DNA of 64,000 nt from Jaltomata sinuosa (lineage: Eukaryota > Streptophyta > Magnoliopsida > Solanales > Solanaceae). Positions 48,209-59,698 of this stretch are shown one piece after another. Location of the stretch: positions 620,001-684,000 of the forward strand of contig QJPP01000003.1 in the NCBI GenBank assembly GCA_003996215.1, in the 5' to 3' direction. The notes under the pieces are model-generated. The model saw only the letters and a program-made list of their open reading frames with translations, made no database searches and was not told where the DNA came from. Numbering within the stretch: the stretch's first letter is position 1; each line of letters starts with the position of its first letter. Made by a program: the position numbers and the translations under genes.

Positions 48209-49492
48209 TCAAGCTGGAACTGAATCAGAAGGAAAGAGATGAGGTTATTTGGACTTCATGGCCTCCTCCGCTGCCCAAGTAGCACCTTCAACAAGCTGAT
48301 TCCTCCAAAGGACTTTTACCGAAGCGACTTCTTTGTTTCGCAACCTTCGAACCTGACGATCAAGGATCTCCATGAGAACCTTCTCATAAGTGAGACTATC
48401 CTTCACACCTACATCTTCCAAAGGAACAATCAAGCTCGGATCACCAACACACTTCTTCAACAAAGAAAGATGGAAAACTTGATGAACCGCTTCAAACTCC
48501 GTTGGCAACTCCAACTCATAAGCAACACTACCAACTCTCCTCGAAATCCGATAAGGACCTACAAAATGGTGACTAAGTTTTCCTTTCTTGCCAAACCTCA
48601 TTACACCCCTCATGGGTAACACCTTAAGGAAAACCCAATCATCAACTTTAAATTCTAACTCCCTTCTCCTCACAACTGCATAAGATTTATGTTTACTCTG
48701 AGCAGTTTTCAACCTTTCCCAAATAAGTTGAACCTTCTCCATAGTCTCATGCACAGAATCTGGACCAATCAAGGCTGCATGACCAACCTCAAACCAACCA
48801 ATAGGAGATCTACACCTCTGACCATAAAGTGCCTCATATGGAGCCATCTGGATGCTAGAGTGAAAGTTGTTGTTGTAGGCAAACTCGATAAGAGGTAAGT
48901 GATCGTCCCAATTTCCTTTGAAGTCAATAACACAAGCCCTCAACATATCCTCCAAAGTCTGAATAGTACACTCGGCATGGCTATCCGTCTGAGGGTGAAA
49001 AGCGGTGCTAAGCTTCACCTTAGTACCAAGACCTTTCTGAAATGACCTCCAAAATTGAGATGTAAACTGAGGACCTCTATCTGAAATGATAGGCAAAGGA
49101 ACACCATGGAATCAGACTATCTCCCAAATGTAGAGTCTGGCATAATCATTTGCGGTATCCGTAGTCTTAACAGCCAAGAAATAGGATGACTTGGTCATCC
49201 GGTTGAAAATCACCCAAATGGAGTCATGTTGCCTTCGAGTGTGAGGCAAACCCGCAATAAAGTCCATATTGATTGCTTCCTATTTCCAAGTGGGAAGGTC
49301 AATATCCTGAAGCATACCACCTGGCCTTTAATGTTCCACTTTTACCTATTGACAGTTGGGACACTCAGCCACAAAATTGGCTATGTCCTTCTTTATACCA
49401 TTCCACCAAAAGACTTCCCATAGGTCAACGTACATCTTAGTAGCACCCGGATGAATAGAGTATCTAGAACTGTGAGCCTCAGACAAAATCTG
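48209..49492 (-). pseudogene. Integrase and chromodomain of element D
   Basis: The HHCC domain (AHSSRYSIHPG, CPNCQ) is followed by the DDE core (MDFIAGLP, ISDRGPQF, HAECTIQTLEDM) and APYEALYGQRCRSPIGW. A chromodomain sits at the C-terminus (VRRLRNKEVASVKVLWRNQ, EGATW), with the frame end at 48209. Nonsense codons fall in the zinc domain, near 49300, near 49110 and at 48243-48245; most are single transitions from sense codons seen in A. The segment 48245-49096 is open for 283 codons. Confidence 0.92.
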
Positions 49493-50968
49493 TTATCTCA
49501 ACCCATCAACATCTGGCACACACAAGCGACCCTGATAACGAAGCACACCATCTCCCCCTTGGGAGAAAACCTCAACCCTTTGCTGACAAACTGCACCCTT
49601 AAGCTGAAGTAGAATGGGATCTTGGTCTTGCTTGTCTTTCACCTCAGCCACTAAGGATGATTCGGCACCATTAGTCATAATCACACCACATTCGGTCGAG
49701 TCCATAAGGGGAACTCCCAACCGAGCGAGCCTATGAACTTCTTTAACCAAATCCTTCTTCCCATCTTCAATGGAAGTTACACTTCCCATGGACAACCTAC
49801 TCAAAGCATCCGCCACAGTGTTGGCTTTACCCGGATGGTAAAGCACACTCATATCATAATCTTTAAGGAGTTCAAGCCATCTCCTTTGTCGCAAATTCAA
49901 CTCCTTCTGAGTGAACACATATTGAAGACTCTTATGATCGGTGAAAACATCCACATACACACCATACAAGTAGTGTCTCCAAATCTTCAAAGAAAAAATC
50001 ACGGCCGCTAGCTCAAGATCATGAGTGGGATAGTTCTTCTCATGAGTCTTAAGTTGTCTAGAAGAATAAGCAATCACTTTACCGCATTGCATCAAAACAC
50101 AACCCAAACCAATTCTGGAGGCATCACAATACACAACAAAATCATCTAAGCCCTCAGGTAAAGATAACACTAAGGCTGTAATCAATCGAGTCTTCAACTC
50201 CTGAAAACTTTTCTCACAAGAGTCGGACCACTGGAACTTAACCTTTTTCTGAGTCAATCGGGTCAATGGGGAAGCAAGGGAAGAAAACCCTTCCACAAAC
50301 CTCCTATAGTAACCAGCCAAACCAAAGAAACTTCTAATATTATACGGAGAAGTGGGTCTAGGCCAGTTCTTAACTGCTTCAATCTCTTGAGAATCAACCT
50401 GAATACCATTACTAGTCACAATATGATCCAGAAAAGCAACAGACTGCATCCAAAATTTGCACTTGCTAAACTTAGCAAACAACTGTCTATCCTTGAGAGT
50501 TTGCAACATAACTCTCAAGTAATCCGCATGCTCCTCCTCACTCTGAGAGTAGATGAGGATATCATCAATGAAAACAATCACAAACATATCCAAATATTGT
50601 TTGAACACATGGTTCATCAAATCCATAAAAGCTGCAGGAGCATTCGTTAGACCAAAAGACATAACAACAAACTCATAATGACCATACTGAGTCCGGAAGG
50701 CTATCTTCCGGATATCACATTCCCGAACCCGAAGCTGATGATAACCAGATGTAAGGTCGATTTTGGAGAAGAAACTAGCACCCTGAAGCTGATCAAACAT
50801 GTCATCAATCCTAGAAATGGGATACTTATTTTTTATTGTGACCTTGTTCAATTGACGGTAATCAATACACATCCTAAGAGATCCATCCTTCTTCCGAACA
50901 AACAAAACTGGGGTACCCCAAGAATAAATACTAGGCCTGATGAAACCCTTATCAAGCAAGTCTTTCAA
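49493..50968 (-). pseudogene. Reverse transcriptase and RNase H of element D
   Basis: This is an open stretch of 491 codons with all RT blocks (KKDGSLRMCIDYRQLNK, SKIDLTSGYHQ, FGLTNAPAAF, FIDDILIYS) and RNase H blocks (VYCDASRIGLGCVLM, THDLELAAV, TDHKSLQYVF, HPGKANTVADALSRL). Catalytic aspartates are intact. It is bounded by TAG at about 50970 (CAG in A) and TAA at 49493 (CAG in A). Confidence 0.93.
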
Positions 50969-51151
50969 CTAATCTTTCAACTCTTTAAGTTCAGCGGGGG
51001 CCATTCTATAGGGAGGAATAGAGATAGGATTCGTATCCAGAAGAAGATCTATCCCAAAGTCAATTTCCCGCTCGGGAGGGACTCCGGGCAAATCGTTGGG
51101 GAACACTTCTAGAAATTCATTCACAACAGGAACAAACTGAATAGTTGGGGT

Positions 51152-51640
51152 CTAGGACTTCGTGTCCATAACCCGAACTATATGATAGACATAACCCTTA
51201 GAAATCATCTTCCTAGCCTTAAGATAAGATATGAAACGACCCTTCAAAGAAGAGGGACTATCTTGCCATTCTAGGACAGGTTCATTAGGAAACTTGAAAC
51301 TAACCAAACGAGTGCGGCAATCAACTGAGGCATAACATGCATACAACCAATCCATACCAAGGATAACATCAAAGTCAGTCATATCCAACTCTACTAAATC
51401 CGCTGAAGTGACTCTATGAAGGACTGAGATAGGGAAATTTTGGTAGACTCTTTCGGCTAGGACTGACTCACCAACAGGAGTAGAAACATGAAAGGGTTCT
51501 AAAAGCAAATCAGGACGTATCTCGAACTTACAAGCCATATAAGGGGTTATAAAAGATAAGGATGCACCAGGATCCAACAAGGCATATACATCAAGAGAGA
51601 AGACTTTTAACATACCGGTAACTACATTTGGTGAACTCTC
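51152..51640 (-). pseudogene. Protease region of element D
   Basis: DPGASLSFITPYMACKFEI carries the DPGAS active site, followed by VELDMTDFDVILGMDWLYA. It is open from just after the amber codon at 51643-51641 to 51152. An in-frame methionine lies at 51613, but expression as part of Gag-Pol is more likely than a separate start. Confidence 0.9.
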
Positions 51641-52813
51641 CTAATCCTGATGGGAGGACATAGCATAAAGATGGTTCTGGCGCTGACCATCCGAACTAGA
51701 AGCTGCGTCCTGCGGGGCTGGTCTACCACCTAAAGCTGCAGGAGAGGACTGACTCCTACCACCTCCCTTCCCCTTATTAGATGAAGGGCAATCTTTGAGC
51801 AAGTGCCCATTCTATCCACAACCATAGCATGCACCCGAGCCCAAATGACACTCTCCCGAGTGATTCTTCCCACACTTGGTGCAAACAGGGAAATAAGGCC
51901 CCTTAGCAACACTTCCCTGAGACTGGGAATAAGAACCAAACCCTCTACCACTCTGATCACGATGAGTCTTCTGAGCCTGGGTAGGAGCACTAGCATAAGA
52001 GTGAATAGGACCTGATGACTTCTTTTGGAAGGAAGAGCAATGTCCACCTCCGGACCTATGATAACCAAAACCCAATCCCTCGGATCTAACTCTCTTGTTC
52101 TCCTTTGCCATCTCCCTAAGATTGTCACCCTCAATCTGAAGGGCATGAGTCGTGAGATAAGAGATGTTCATGTCACTCAACAACAAAGCAGACCTACACT
52201 CCTTCTTCACCATATCGGAAACACCATAGATGAATTTTCTCATTTGATCATGCGGGTATGCTACCATAAAGGGAGCATATCTAGACAACTGAGTGAACTT
52301 CAAACTATACTTTTGCACCGACATCGAACCTTGTCTCAGGTTCACAAATTCCTCCACTTTATCTTGCCTCAACTCACGAGGAAAGAACCTATCAAGAAAG
52401 GCCCTCTCAAAACACTCCCAAGTCGTGGGTATCGCATCCCTCACCCTAGTCTCCTTCTATTGCGTGAACCAAATATGAGCCATATCCTTGAATTAATAGG
52501 ATGAAAGCTCCACACAATCAACACACACTACTTGCATAACCTCAAATATCTTCTTCACTTCATCAACAAAGTTAAGCGGATCCTCTCCTATTTTCGAACC
52601 CCAAAACTCCAGTGGGTTCATACGGATGAAGTCATAAACTCCGACCGCTACCCCACTTTGAGGATGAGCAGGGGCAGGAGCCTGTTGATTTTCCAAAGTC
52701 TGAGCCAATAGGTGAATAGCATTCCTAAACTCATCATTCATGACATCAGGAACTGGAACTTGAGGAGCGGCATTTCGAGCGGCTCGGGGAGTCATAGCAC
52801 GTCGAGGAGGCAT
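51641..52813 (-). pseudogene. Gag of element D
   Basis: The start ATG at 52813-52811 (MPPRRAMTPRAARN) follows an acceptor-like TTTTAG by three bases. Capsid motifs (DFIRMNPLEFWGSK, ERAFLDRFFPRELR, KECRSALLLSDM) lead to the zinc region CTKCGKNHSGEC and ACYGCG near 51815. Stops: TAA near 52495 (CAA in A), TAG near 52450 (TGG in A) and TAG at 51812 (CAG in A). The last codon, TAG at 51643-51641, is also TAG in A. Confidence 0.92.
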
Positions 52814-52816
52814 AAT

Positions 52817-54143
52817 CTAAAATGCATAAGATAAGAATTAGAGGAATATTAGACTTAAGCTCTATCGCATGATGTGATCATGAAAGAAGTGAAGTTTTTC
52901 TAAGACACCTCATAGCTTTCTTCTCATATGTGTGGCGCGCTTCACACACATGAAAAACACTCTACTCGATATGGCTTTCAAACATCCTAGGACTCTTGAA
53001 CCTGAGGCTCTGATACCAAGTTTGTCACACCCCGAGGTTACCCCCTAGACGTAACACGGGACTCAGGATCACAAGGATCCCAAGCTAACCCTTGGTCATA
53101 GCATTCTCAAGCATAACAAAAAGATAAGACATAGCGGAAGCATCAACATAAATCCAAAACCAGAAGACATATTATAAATATAGAGTCAAATAGAAAATAC
53201 AACTCAGAAATCATCTCATAAGGTCTATGTCTGAAAAGCCTCTAATACTATCATAGAGAGTTATTGGGACAACAACACCCCCAACTAACTCGAACATCTA
53301 AAAATAAATAAGACAATAAACTGAGGTGGATCCTAGCCCTCGGACTATGAGGACTCACCAATAGCTAGGTAGGAGTGGTCGGATCTCTAGCCACGGATCT
53401 GAGTAGGAGTACCTGAGTCTGCATCATAAAAGGATGCAGCACAATATGCGTTAGTACTATGGAATATACTAAGTATGTGAGCGATGCATAAGTAAGGAAA
53501 ACATATTTTAAAATGATCTGATTTCATAAAGAAGGACCATAAACCAAAATAAAGGTATAAAGCAAAATACATGAAACAAGGTTTAATTTTCATAACTTAG
53601 ATTCATATAAATTCATAGCTTGAAAATAATACGTGGGAGTTTCTTTAACCGATATTAAATCATGCTGATCTACATGGAGTTCAGTGTCTTGCACCCATAC
53701 TGAAAGAGTTGTTCTAACCGGCCAAGGTTAGAACCATTTCGTACCAGGATCCTATCATAATAAGCCTCAACACGGGCAACCTACGGTGGCAACATAGTTT
53801 TGGACTTGGGTTGTCTGAACCTTCGTCTCTCGTTGCTAAATACTACTCCCAAAATATAATAATAACATAAGCTCATATACATGAGACATATATAATGCCA
53901 ACTTGTTCATACTTGATCATACTTGTTCATACTTGTTCATACTTGTTCATACTTGTTCATACCCCGGATCGTCATACTACTCATGAGTTTTAGAAAACCA
54001 TAAATTTAAACATAGAAACTGATTTCATAAACTTTCCCCAATTCTAGATCAAAACCTTAATTCATAACTTCATAATTCAAATTAAGACTTGGGGATTTTT
54101 GGGAACAAGGGTGAAAGGAACCCATTGTTAAAAGCCCACATAC
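52817..54143 (-). other. Predicted leader intron of D
   Basis: The donor is TTCATCCAAG then GTATGTGGGC (GT at 54143-54142). The acceptor is CTTATGCATTTTAG, ending at 52817 before ATTATG. The primer binding site lies within. Same design as in A. Confidence 0.5.
53006..53018 (-). other. Primer binding site of D (tRNA-iMet)
   Basis: TGGTATCAGAGCC on the minus strand, a perfect initiator tRNA-Met complement, lies 4 nt inside the 5' LTR end at 53023. Confidence 0.95.
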
Positions 54144-54890
54144 CTTGGATGAAGATTACCCACTTCAATGGAAAAGAATTGGAGACTTGACTTGGATCTT
54201 GGAGACTTGAGCTTGTAGAGGGATTTCCCTTTTTGGGAGGAGATTGAGGATCTTAGGATGAACTTAGGGTAATATGGGTGAAAACCCTTCTCAAAGTAGT
54301 CAAAACGACTTCACTTAATACATAATGGGGTGGGAAATGACCAAAACAACCCTGGGTTTTAATTAAAAGAAGCTAGAATTTTGGTCAACTTCAGTGTCCA
54401 CGAGAGGATTCTATGACTCGTAAACTTTTCCACGACTCGTGGACTGCTAGTCGTGGAAGCTGCCTGAAAATCAACCTGCAGAAGGCATTCTACGGTTCAA
54501 CAAGATGACTCGTGGAAACTTCCACGAGTCGTGGAATCCATTCATTGAATTCAGGCTAAGAAGTCAATCTGCAGAAGACTTTCCACGAGTCAACAGGATG
54601 ACTAGTGGAAGCTTCCATGAGCCGTAGGGTCAAGTCGTGGAAGTCAGGAACATGTTTGGCCTCTGATGGAGTTCCATGAGTCAACAACACGACTCGTAGA
54701 AAGTTCCACGAGTCGTGGAAGTGACTCGTGGAAATCAGTACTAAAGTTGGTCTGCAGGGCTGGGATCACGAGTCCCTTCCATGACTCGTGGAACCTTCCA
54801 CGACTCGTGGACTTGACTCGTGGTCCCTGAAACATGGATTTTTCTGAAGTTTTTAACTTAGATAAATGGGTACGAGTACGGGGTGTTACA
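53023..54890 (-). repeat. 5' LTR of element D
   Basis: 1868 bp. Relative to the 3' LTR it lacks about 320 bp after ACTCATGAGTTTTAG (near 53990) and has about five rather than ten CTTGTTCATA units. The U3 cluster at 54400-54835 matches the 3' LTR. TATGTATTA at about 54316-54326 replaces TATATATTA. Confidence 0.95.
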
Positions 54891-54895
54891 CTACT

Positions 54896-56482
54896 ACTGA
54901 CGAGCTGCTGGGACAAGCCCCCAGCTAACTCTGAATACTAAAAATGGAATGAAAGAACTAATAGTATAGAATGAAGCTAAACTCCAAGTTCTCGAATAAG
55001 GAGGACTCATCAAGCTGGATGGATGTGTTGCTGATCTACTAGCCTCAAATCTGGGGGTGAGCTACTGAATTTACATCATGATAGGATGCAACACAAAGAG
55101 GTATGCGGTCAGTATTATGAAATATACTGAGTATGAAAGATATGCATATGTAATGATAAAATATACTTGAAAGCATGCTTAAAATTGAGTTCATTCATAA
55201 ATATAAGAAATCATAAGTAAATATCATAATTTCAACGTAAGTCATAAAACAATAAGCCAAGCTTTATAATAGAATATCATATAACTTAATAGCTTAAAAT
55301 CATTCTTGCGGGAGTTTCTCATAACTGAGAATAGACCATGTGAGTGACATGGAATCCAACTATATAACCCTAGTTGGCAAAGTTGCCCTCCACCTTGCCA
55401 AGGCACAGGGCACCATACATGTCATAGCATGGAACTACTTTCATAAGCCCATTGGGTGATACATAACCTACGGTGGCAATGTAGTTTTAGATTCGAGTTA
55501 TCTAGAGCCCTCATCGCTCGATGCTAAATACTACTCCAAAAATATATCATAGTGCTCACATATATGCGACATATCTAGATGTCAAATCTTATTCATAATC
55601 ATGTTCACAAATCCGGATCTTCATACTACTCACAAACCTTGCTTTTTGGAAAAATAGTTCATGAGCATTGATGAAATGTCGAGATGTCATATCTTTTATA
55701 ATGGACCATATCTTAAAATTTTGCATGGCACTAGTTCAATTCTATCGTCTTATATCATTTCATAGAAAATAGGAACTAGGCATGAAATTTCTTGAAATTC
55801 ATGAGGTCATAATATCAAATTATGCCAATTTTCTTAAATGAAACCATGCATATGAAATTGGCTAAACTTAGCCTTCAATTCATGAAATGGAAATTTACTT
55901 GTAAAAAACCATGCAAAATCATGAATTTAGAATTATATTTCATAGAAGAATCATGAGAAAAGTAAATTTATAAAAGCCCATGAGAATTGAGTAAGAACCC
56001 TAACTTAATAATTCGTAAAATCAATTTAAAGGATTGGAGTTTTGGGCATAAGAGTGGAAGAATTCCCTGATTGAATACCCATATACCTGAACTTGAAGCT
56101 TTCTTAACTTGGTACTTGAGGATGGAGGATTGGAGAAGGAACCCTAGGCCTTGGACCTTGAGAGAAGAATCTCTTTCTTTCTTTTTGAGGTTAGATTAAA
56201 GGAAAGAGGAGAAATCTAACTAAGTATGAATAAAAACTCTTTAAATATTCCTAAAATGACTTAGTCTAGGAGTTAAAAAGTGGGAAAAAAGACTAATTTA
56301 CCCCCAATGAATGAATTAAAAAAACTAAAATTGGAGGTTCTACTGATGGGTTGACGGGTCGTGGAATGGGTTGACTGGTCGTCAACCCACTCATGGAATT
56401 CAGAGGTCTTGATACCTCTCTGAAGGTGATTCCATGGGTTATAGGATGGACTATCATTCGAAACGATGACCCATCAAGTCAT
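54896..56482 (-). repeat. C-family LTR, part 2
   Basis: It continues 45539-45762 after the removal of D and aligns with 17303-18770. The leader donor, TTCAAGTTCAG then GTATATGGG, lies near 56096. It is cut by Athila-3 at 56482. GTCAT (56478-56482) would be the left TSD of Athila-3. Confidence 0.75.
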
Positions 56483-58062
56483 TGATGTGCCCAAATTACA
56501 CCTCTAAAAGAAGCGCAAGCGGTCGTTGTTCAAATATAGATCCCAACTAAAGGTTGGGGTAGATCCCACAGGGAATATGGTAGGACTAGGGTCGATCAGT
56601 GTTTACTCGGGCATTTAATCATTTATTTCCTGCAGGGGTGGGGTTAAAGTGACAAGTAATGATTGTAAATCAAAAGTAAACAAGTAACAATTGCTAATTT
56701 CGAGAGTTGTAACCAATGGATGATATGACTATGGTAGTGTTCCCCATGAGATCATAACTTAGTAAGGCGTTGTACTTAGTAAACTAGTTTGGTGCTTAGC
56801 ATGCAGAATTGGTAAGTTAGGTTCACCTAATTCCTTGGTCCGAAAACTAGGTGAATTTCACCACACGCCTTGATCCGGCCGCGAGTGTGTGCTTTACTAA
56901 CCCTTACCCTAGACCCCAGATTAGCTATTCTCGTACAAGGTCAAGCTATTAGATGACGGCTGGTATCCTCAAATCTCCGTTGTTAAACAACCATTTTCCC
57001 ATCAGTTACCTCCTTGGTCTAGCAAGTAAGGATAAGGCGAGTTCTAATGTTGCGCACAGTTAAAAAGCAATCAAAGCGAAGGGAAGAACAATACATGCAT
57101 AAACACCGCCTTAGATTACCTAAGTACTTTCCTACTTCGTTAATCCTTCATGGTTCCCACAACCCTAGTTGTGGACTTAGCTACTCATGTTCATAATTAA
57201 TGTTTGTTTGAGCAATCATCAATAGATACTTATAATTGAGAATAAAGAAATCCGGAATCTTGAAGAAAACTCTCAAGAACGCTTCAATTAATCAAGAACT
57301 TGTGTTTGAAATCAATACCCAAGAACAATGTAATAACTGTCCAAAAGTACCCTAAAAATAACGTGTAACCAATATGTAACTATGTGTAACATCATAAATA
57401 AAACCAAAGGGAAAGTATTTATAGACAAAGAAACCAAATCCTAATTAAACTGGGAGAGTCTGGATGCGGCAGATCCGATGGGATGCCTCAAGGGCCATCG
57501 CTGGTGCGACGAGCGTCGAGGTGCTCGTCGGCTTTCTTCACTTCTTCTAGAAATTTCACTGCCACAATCTCATGGACTGAGGCAATGGGACATCGCAGCT
57601 ATGATGCCTATCGTGATCCTCACATCGCCTGACTTAGCTGTTGTCCAACTCTCCTGCCTGGTTTCCACGGGCATCAGCAATGGGCCATCAGGGTTGTCAC
57701 GAGCGTCGTAGTGCCCGTCGCCCTTCCTTGGCCTTTTGCACATCTCCCTGGAGCATATCGACGATCAAGGTGACATCCCATCGTGGCTTCCATGGGCATC
57801 ATGCTAGCCCGTCGGGGCCCATTGCCTTGGAAAATTCTTGTTGTCTCAATCTCACGGCCTGCCCCACGGGCCGTCGTGGGTGTGACGCCCATGGTGGCCT
57901 ATCTTTTGCCCAGAAACTGCAACTTTTTGGTACATTTATCTATTTCCTACTATGTCCCTTCACACTTAACAAACGACATCAAATCTAACAAAATGTACTC
58001 AAGAACTCCCAAAAATCCCTTGTTTTAAGCATCGAAAGAACCGTCAAAATCCTGGCACATCA
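56483..58062 (-). repeat. 3' LTR of Athila-3
   Basis: It starts TGATGTGCC and ends GGCACATCA, a 9-bp perfect inverted terminal repeat. On the minus strand AAGTTGAGGGTGT (58063-58075) precedes it as the polypurine tract. The U3 word cluster (about 57465-57900: GACGAGCGTCGAGGTGCTCG, GCCCGTCG, CCCACGGGCCGTCGTGGG) is followed by the TATA box CTATAAATAC at 57415-57424. Confidence 0.9.
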
Positions 58063-58077
58063 ACACCCTCAACTTAG

Positions 58078-59500
58078 AATCTTTGCTTGTCCTCAAGAAA
58101 CAGACCAAAATAAAACTAAACGATGCTTAAGCAAATGAAAACTAGGAACTACGGCAGTCGTATGATTTAGCAAATCAATACATAACAAATACCCCCTCCT
58201 CTTCCAATACAAAACCAGTGCATATGTTCCATTCATCAAGACAACATAACAGGATCCAAGGATGACATTACATTATCAACAGACGACCTAGCATACATAT
58301 GTGAGACTCATACTACAGTTAGCAGTCAAAGTCGCTCTAGTGCCCTCACCACAAAGAAGTCCCACTCGCACAGTCACACAGTTATATCTTGGGGACTGAA
58401 CTAAACACTCACACTCACACTCACAAAGATATTTAAGCAATGTGTGCACAATACCATAGGCTTGCCCTTATTTTCTATGCCTTGGTTTTCGAACAGTAGG
58501 GTTAGGATCACTATAGGACTTTACTTGGCTTGTAGCGTAGGCTCGGGGATGGGTATGGTAGATATAGGAAACAATGACTAAGCCCTCCTTGACACTATGC
58601 TATCTGGCTTCCACTCATCATACCAACTCTACTCTTTTCCTCTCTTTTTCTCCATTTTTATTTCTTCTTTTTCAACAAGTGACGGGTGCGACTTATGTTT
58701 CAAACTCAACCATTTTTCTCACTTTTTCTTTTTCTTTTTGTGATTGTTTTCTCTCTTCTTTTTTTTTTCTTTAACATAGCCACCGCACCCATTATTTCTC
58801 ATTTTTATCTCTAACCTCTTCTATTCATACCCGCACTTCTTACTCACCTCTACAGTAGCCACCCTCAACTTACGTGATTTGCCTGAGTTGAGGTACACAA
58901 TATCCAAGGAGGGACCAGGGCCAAACTAAAGGTTCATACAAGAAATAGGGAAGGTGATTAGGCTAAACAACAAAAAGGGTCAACGTAGGCTCAAAATTCG
59001 GGATCAAAGGATATTTACCTCATTTGGTCGGTCATTTGGGATAAAGTGGACTATTTCTAAAATGGCCTATGATCCTTTCCTAACTAACTATCCTACGACC
59101 TAGGCAAGACTAACCGGGAAAGTTCTAGATTGGCACCCAAAGCAAGAACAAATCAAATTAAGCTCACACACACATGGAGTCATACAGTAACATGCTACCT
59201 ATTAGGTTCGTACTCTAGCTTAAGCCATTCATCAGATCGATAAACACAATGTCATGCAAGGATCCACGAGGGTTAGTCTATCAAAACAGATACTATTACG
59301 TCACACAAAACTTTTGGAGAGGTCTCCATTTCTCAATCAAAGTTCAGTTGAAAATCACATCATAGATTGCACTAAGTTCCTTTTCTTCTTTTACTATAAA
59401 CAACCTATCCTAAACATACCGGTTCAAAAGAAATTAAAATCCTTAGGGAAAGAACACAGGCAAGAAAACCCTAAGGACTCGGGTACCTTGTGAGTACCCT
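58078..59500 (-). other. Athila-3 3' untranslated region
   Basis: Non-coding DNA between the env-position gene and the polypurine tract, with pyrimidine runs at 58620-58780. Nothing else recognised. Confidence 0.6.
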
Positions 59501-59575
59501 CATGGATTGCCTCTCATGCAGCGCCTGATTTACCATCGCGGCATGACCCAGGTCTCTTGGCTACTCAGACTTTGC
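59501..59575 (-). ncRNA. Post-ORF hairpin module, copy after the env-position gene
   Basis: CATGGA-TTGCCT-CTCATG, then AGCGCCTGATTTACCATCGC and GGCTACTCAGACTT. It is the same module as those after pol at 63327 and 63454, but with two imperfect pairs. Confidence 0.55.
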
Positions 59576-59635
59576 CAAGAACCCATCAAAAACATACTCA
59601 CCCAATATTGCCCCCACCCCACCAAAAATAAATGG

Positions 59636-59651
59636 GCATTGCCCTCAATGC
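59636..59651 (-). ncRNA. AGGG-loop hairpin after the env-position gene of Athila-3
   Basis: GCATTG-CCCT-CAATGC on the plus strand, a perfect 6-bp stem with loop AGGG on the sense strand. It lies 48 nt after the ORF stop and is the counterpart of 34342-34359. Confidence 0.5.
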
Positions 59652-59698
59652 ATAAAAAAAATATAGAACAAACGGGGGTGAGAATATACCTGTGGCGC

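Larger units (their letters stand above)
45763..54890 (-). mobile_element. Element D: Tekay-like chromovirus, nearly complete
   Basis: It has full structure on the minus strand: LTRs at 53023-54890 and 45763-47973, primer site, gag, protease, RT, RNase H, integrase, chromodomain, hairpin, polypurine tract and TSD CTACT. All coding domains lie in one frame with about a dozen nonsense codons and no net frameshift. It is therefore younger than A, but still inactive. Confidence 0.95.

Noticed and set aside
49733..50650. Open frames on the plus strand opposite D pol (also 48239-48619, 50678-51112, 52025-52504)
   Set aside because: They are antisense to conserved RT, integrase and gag coding sequence and have no motifs of their own.
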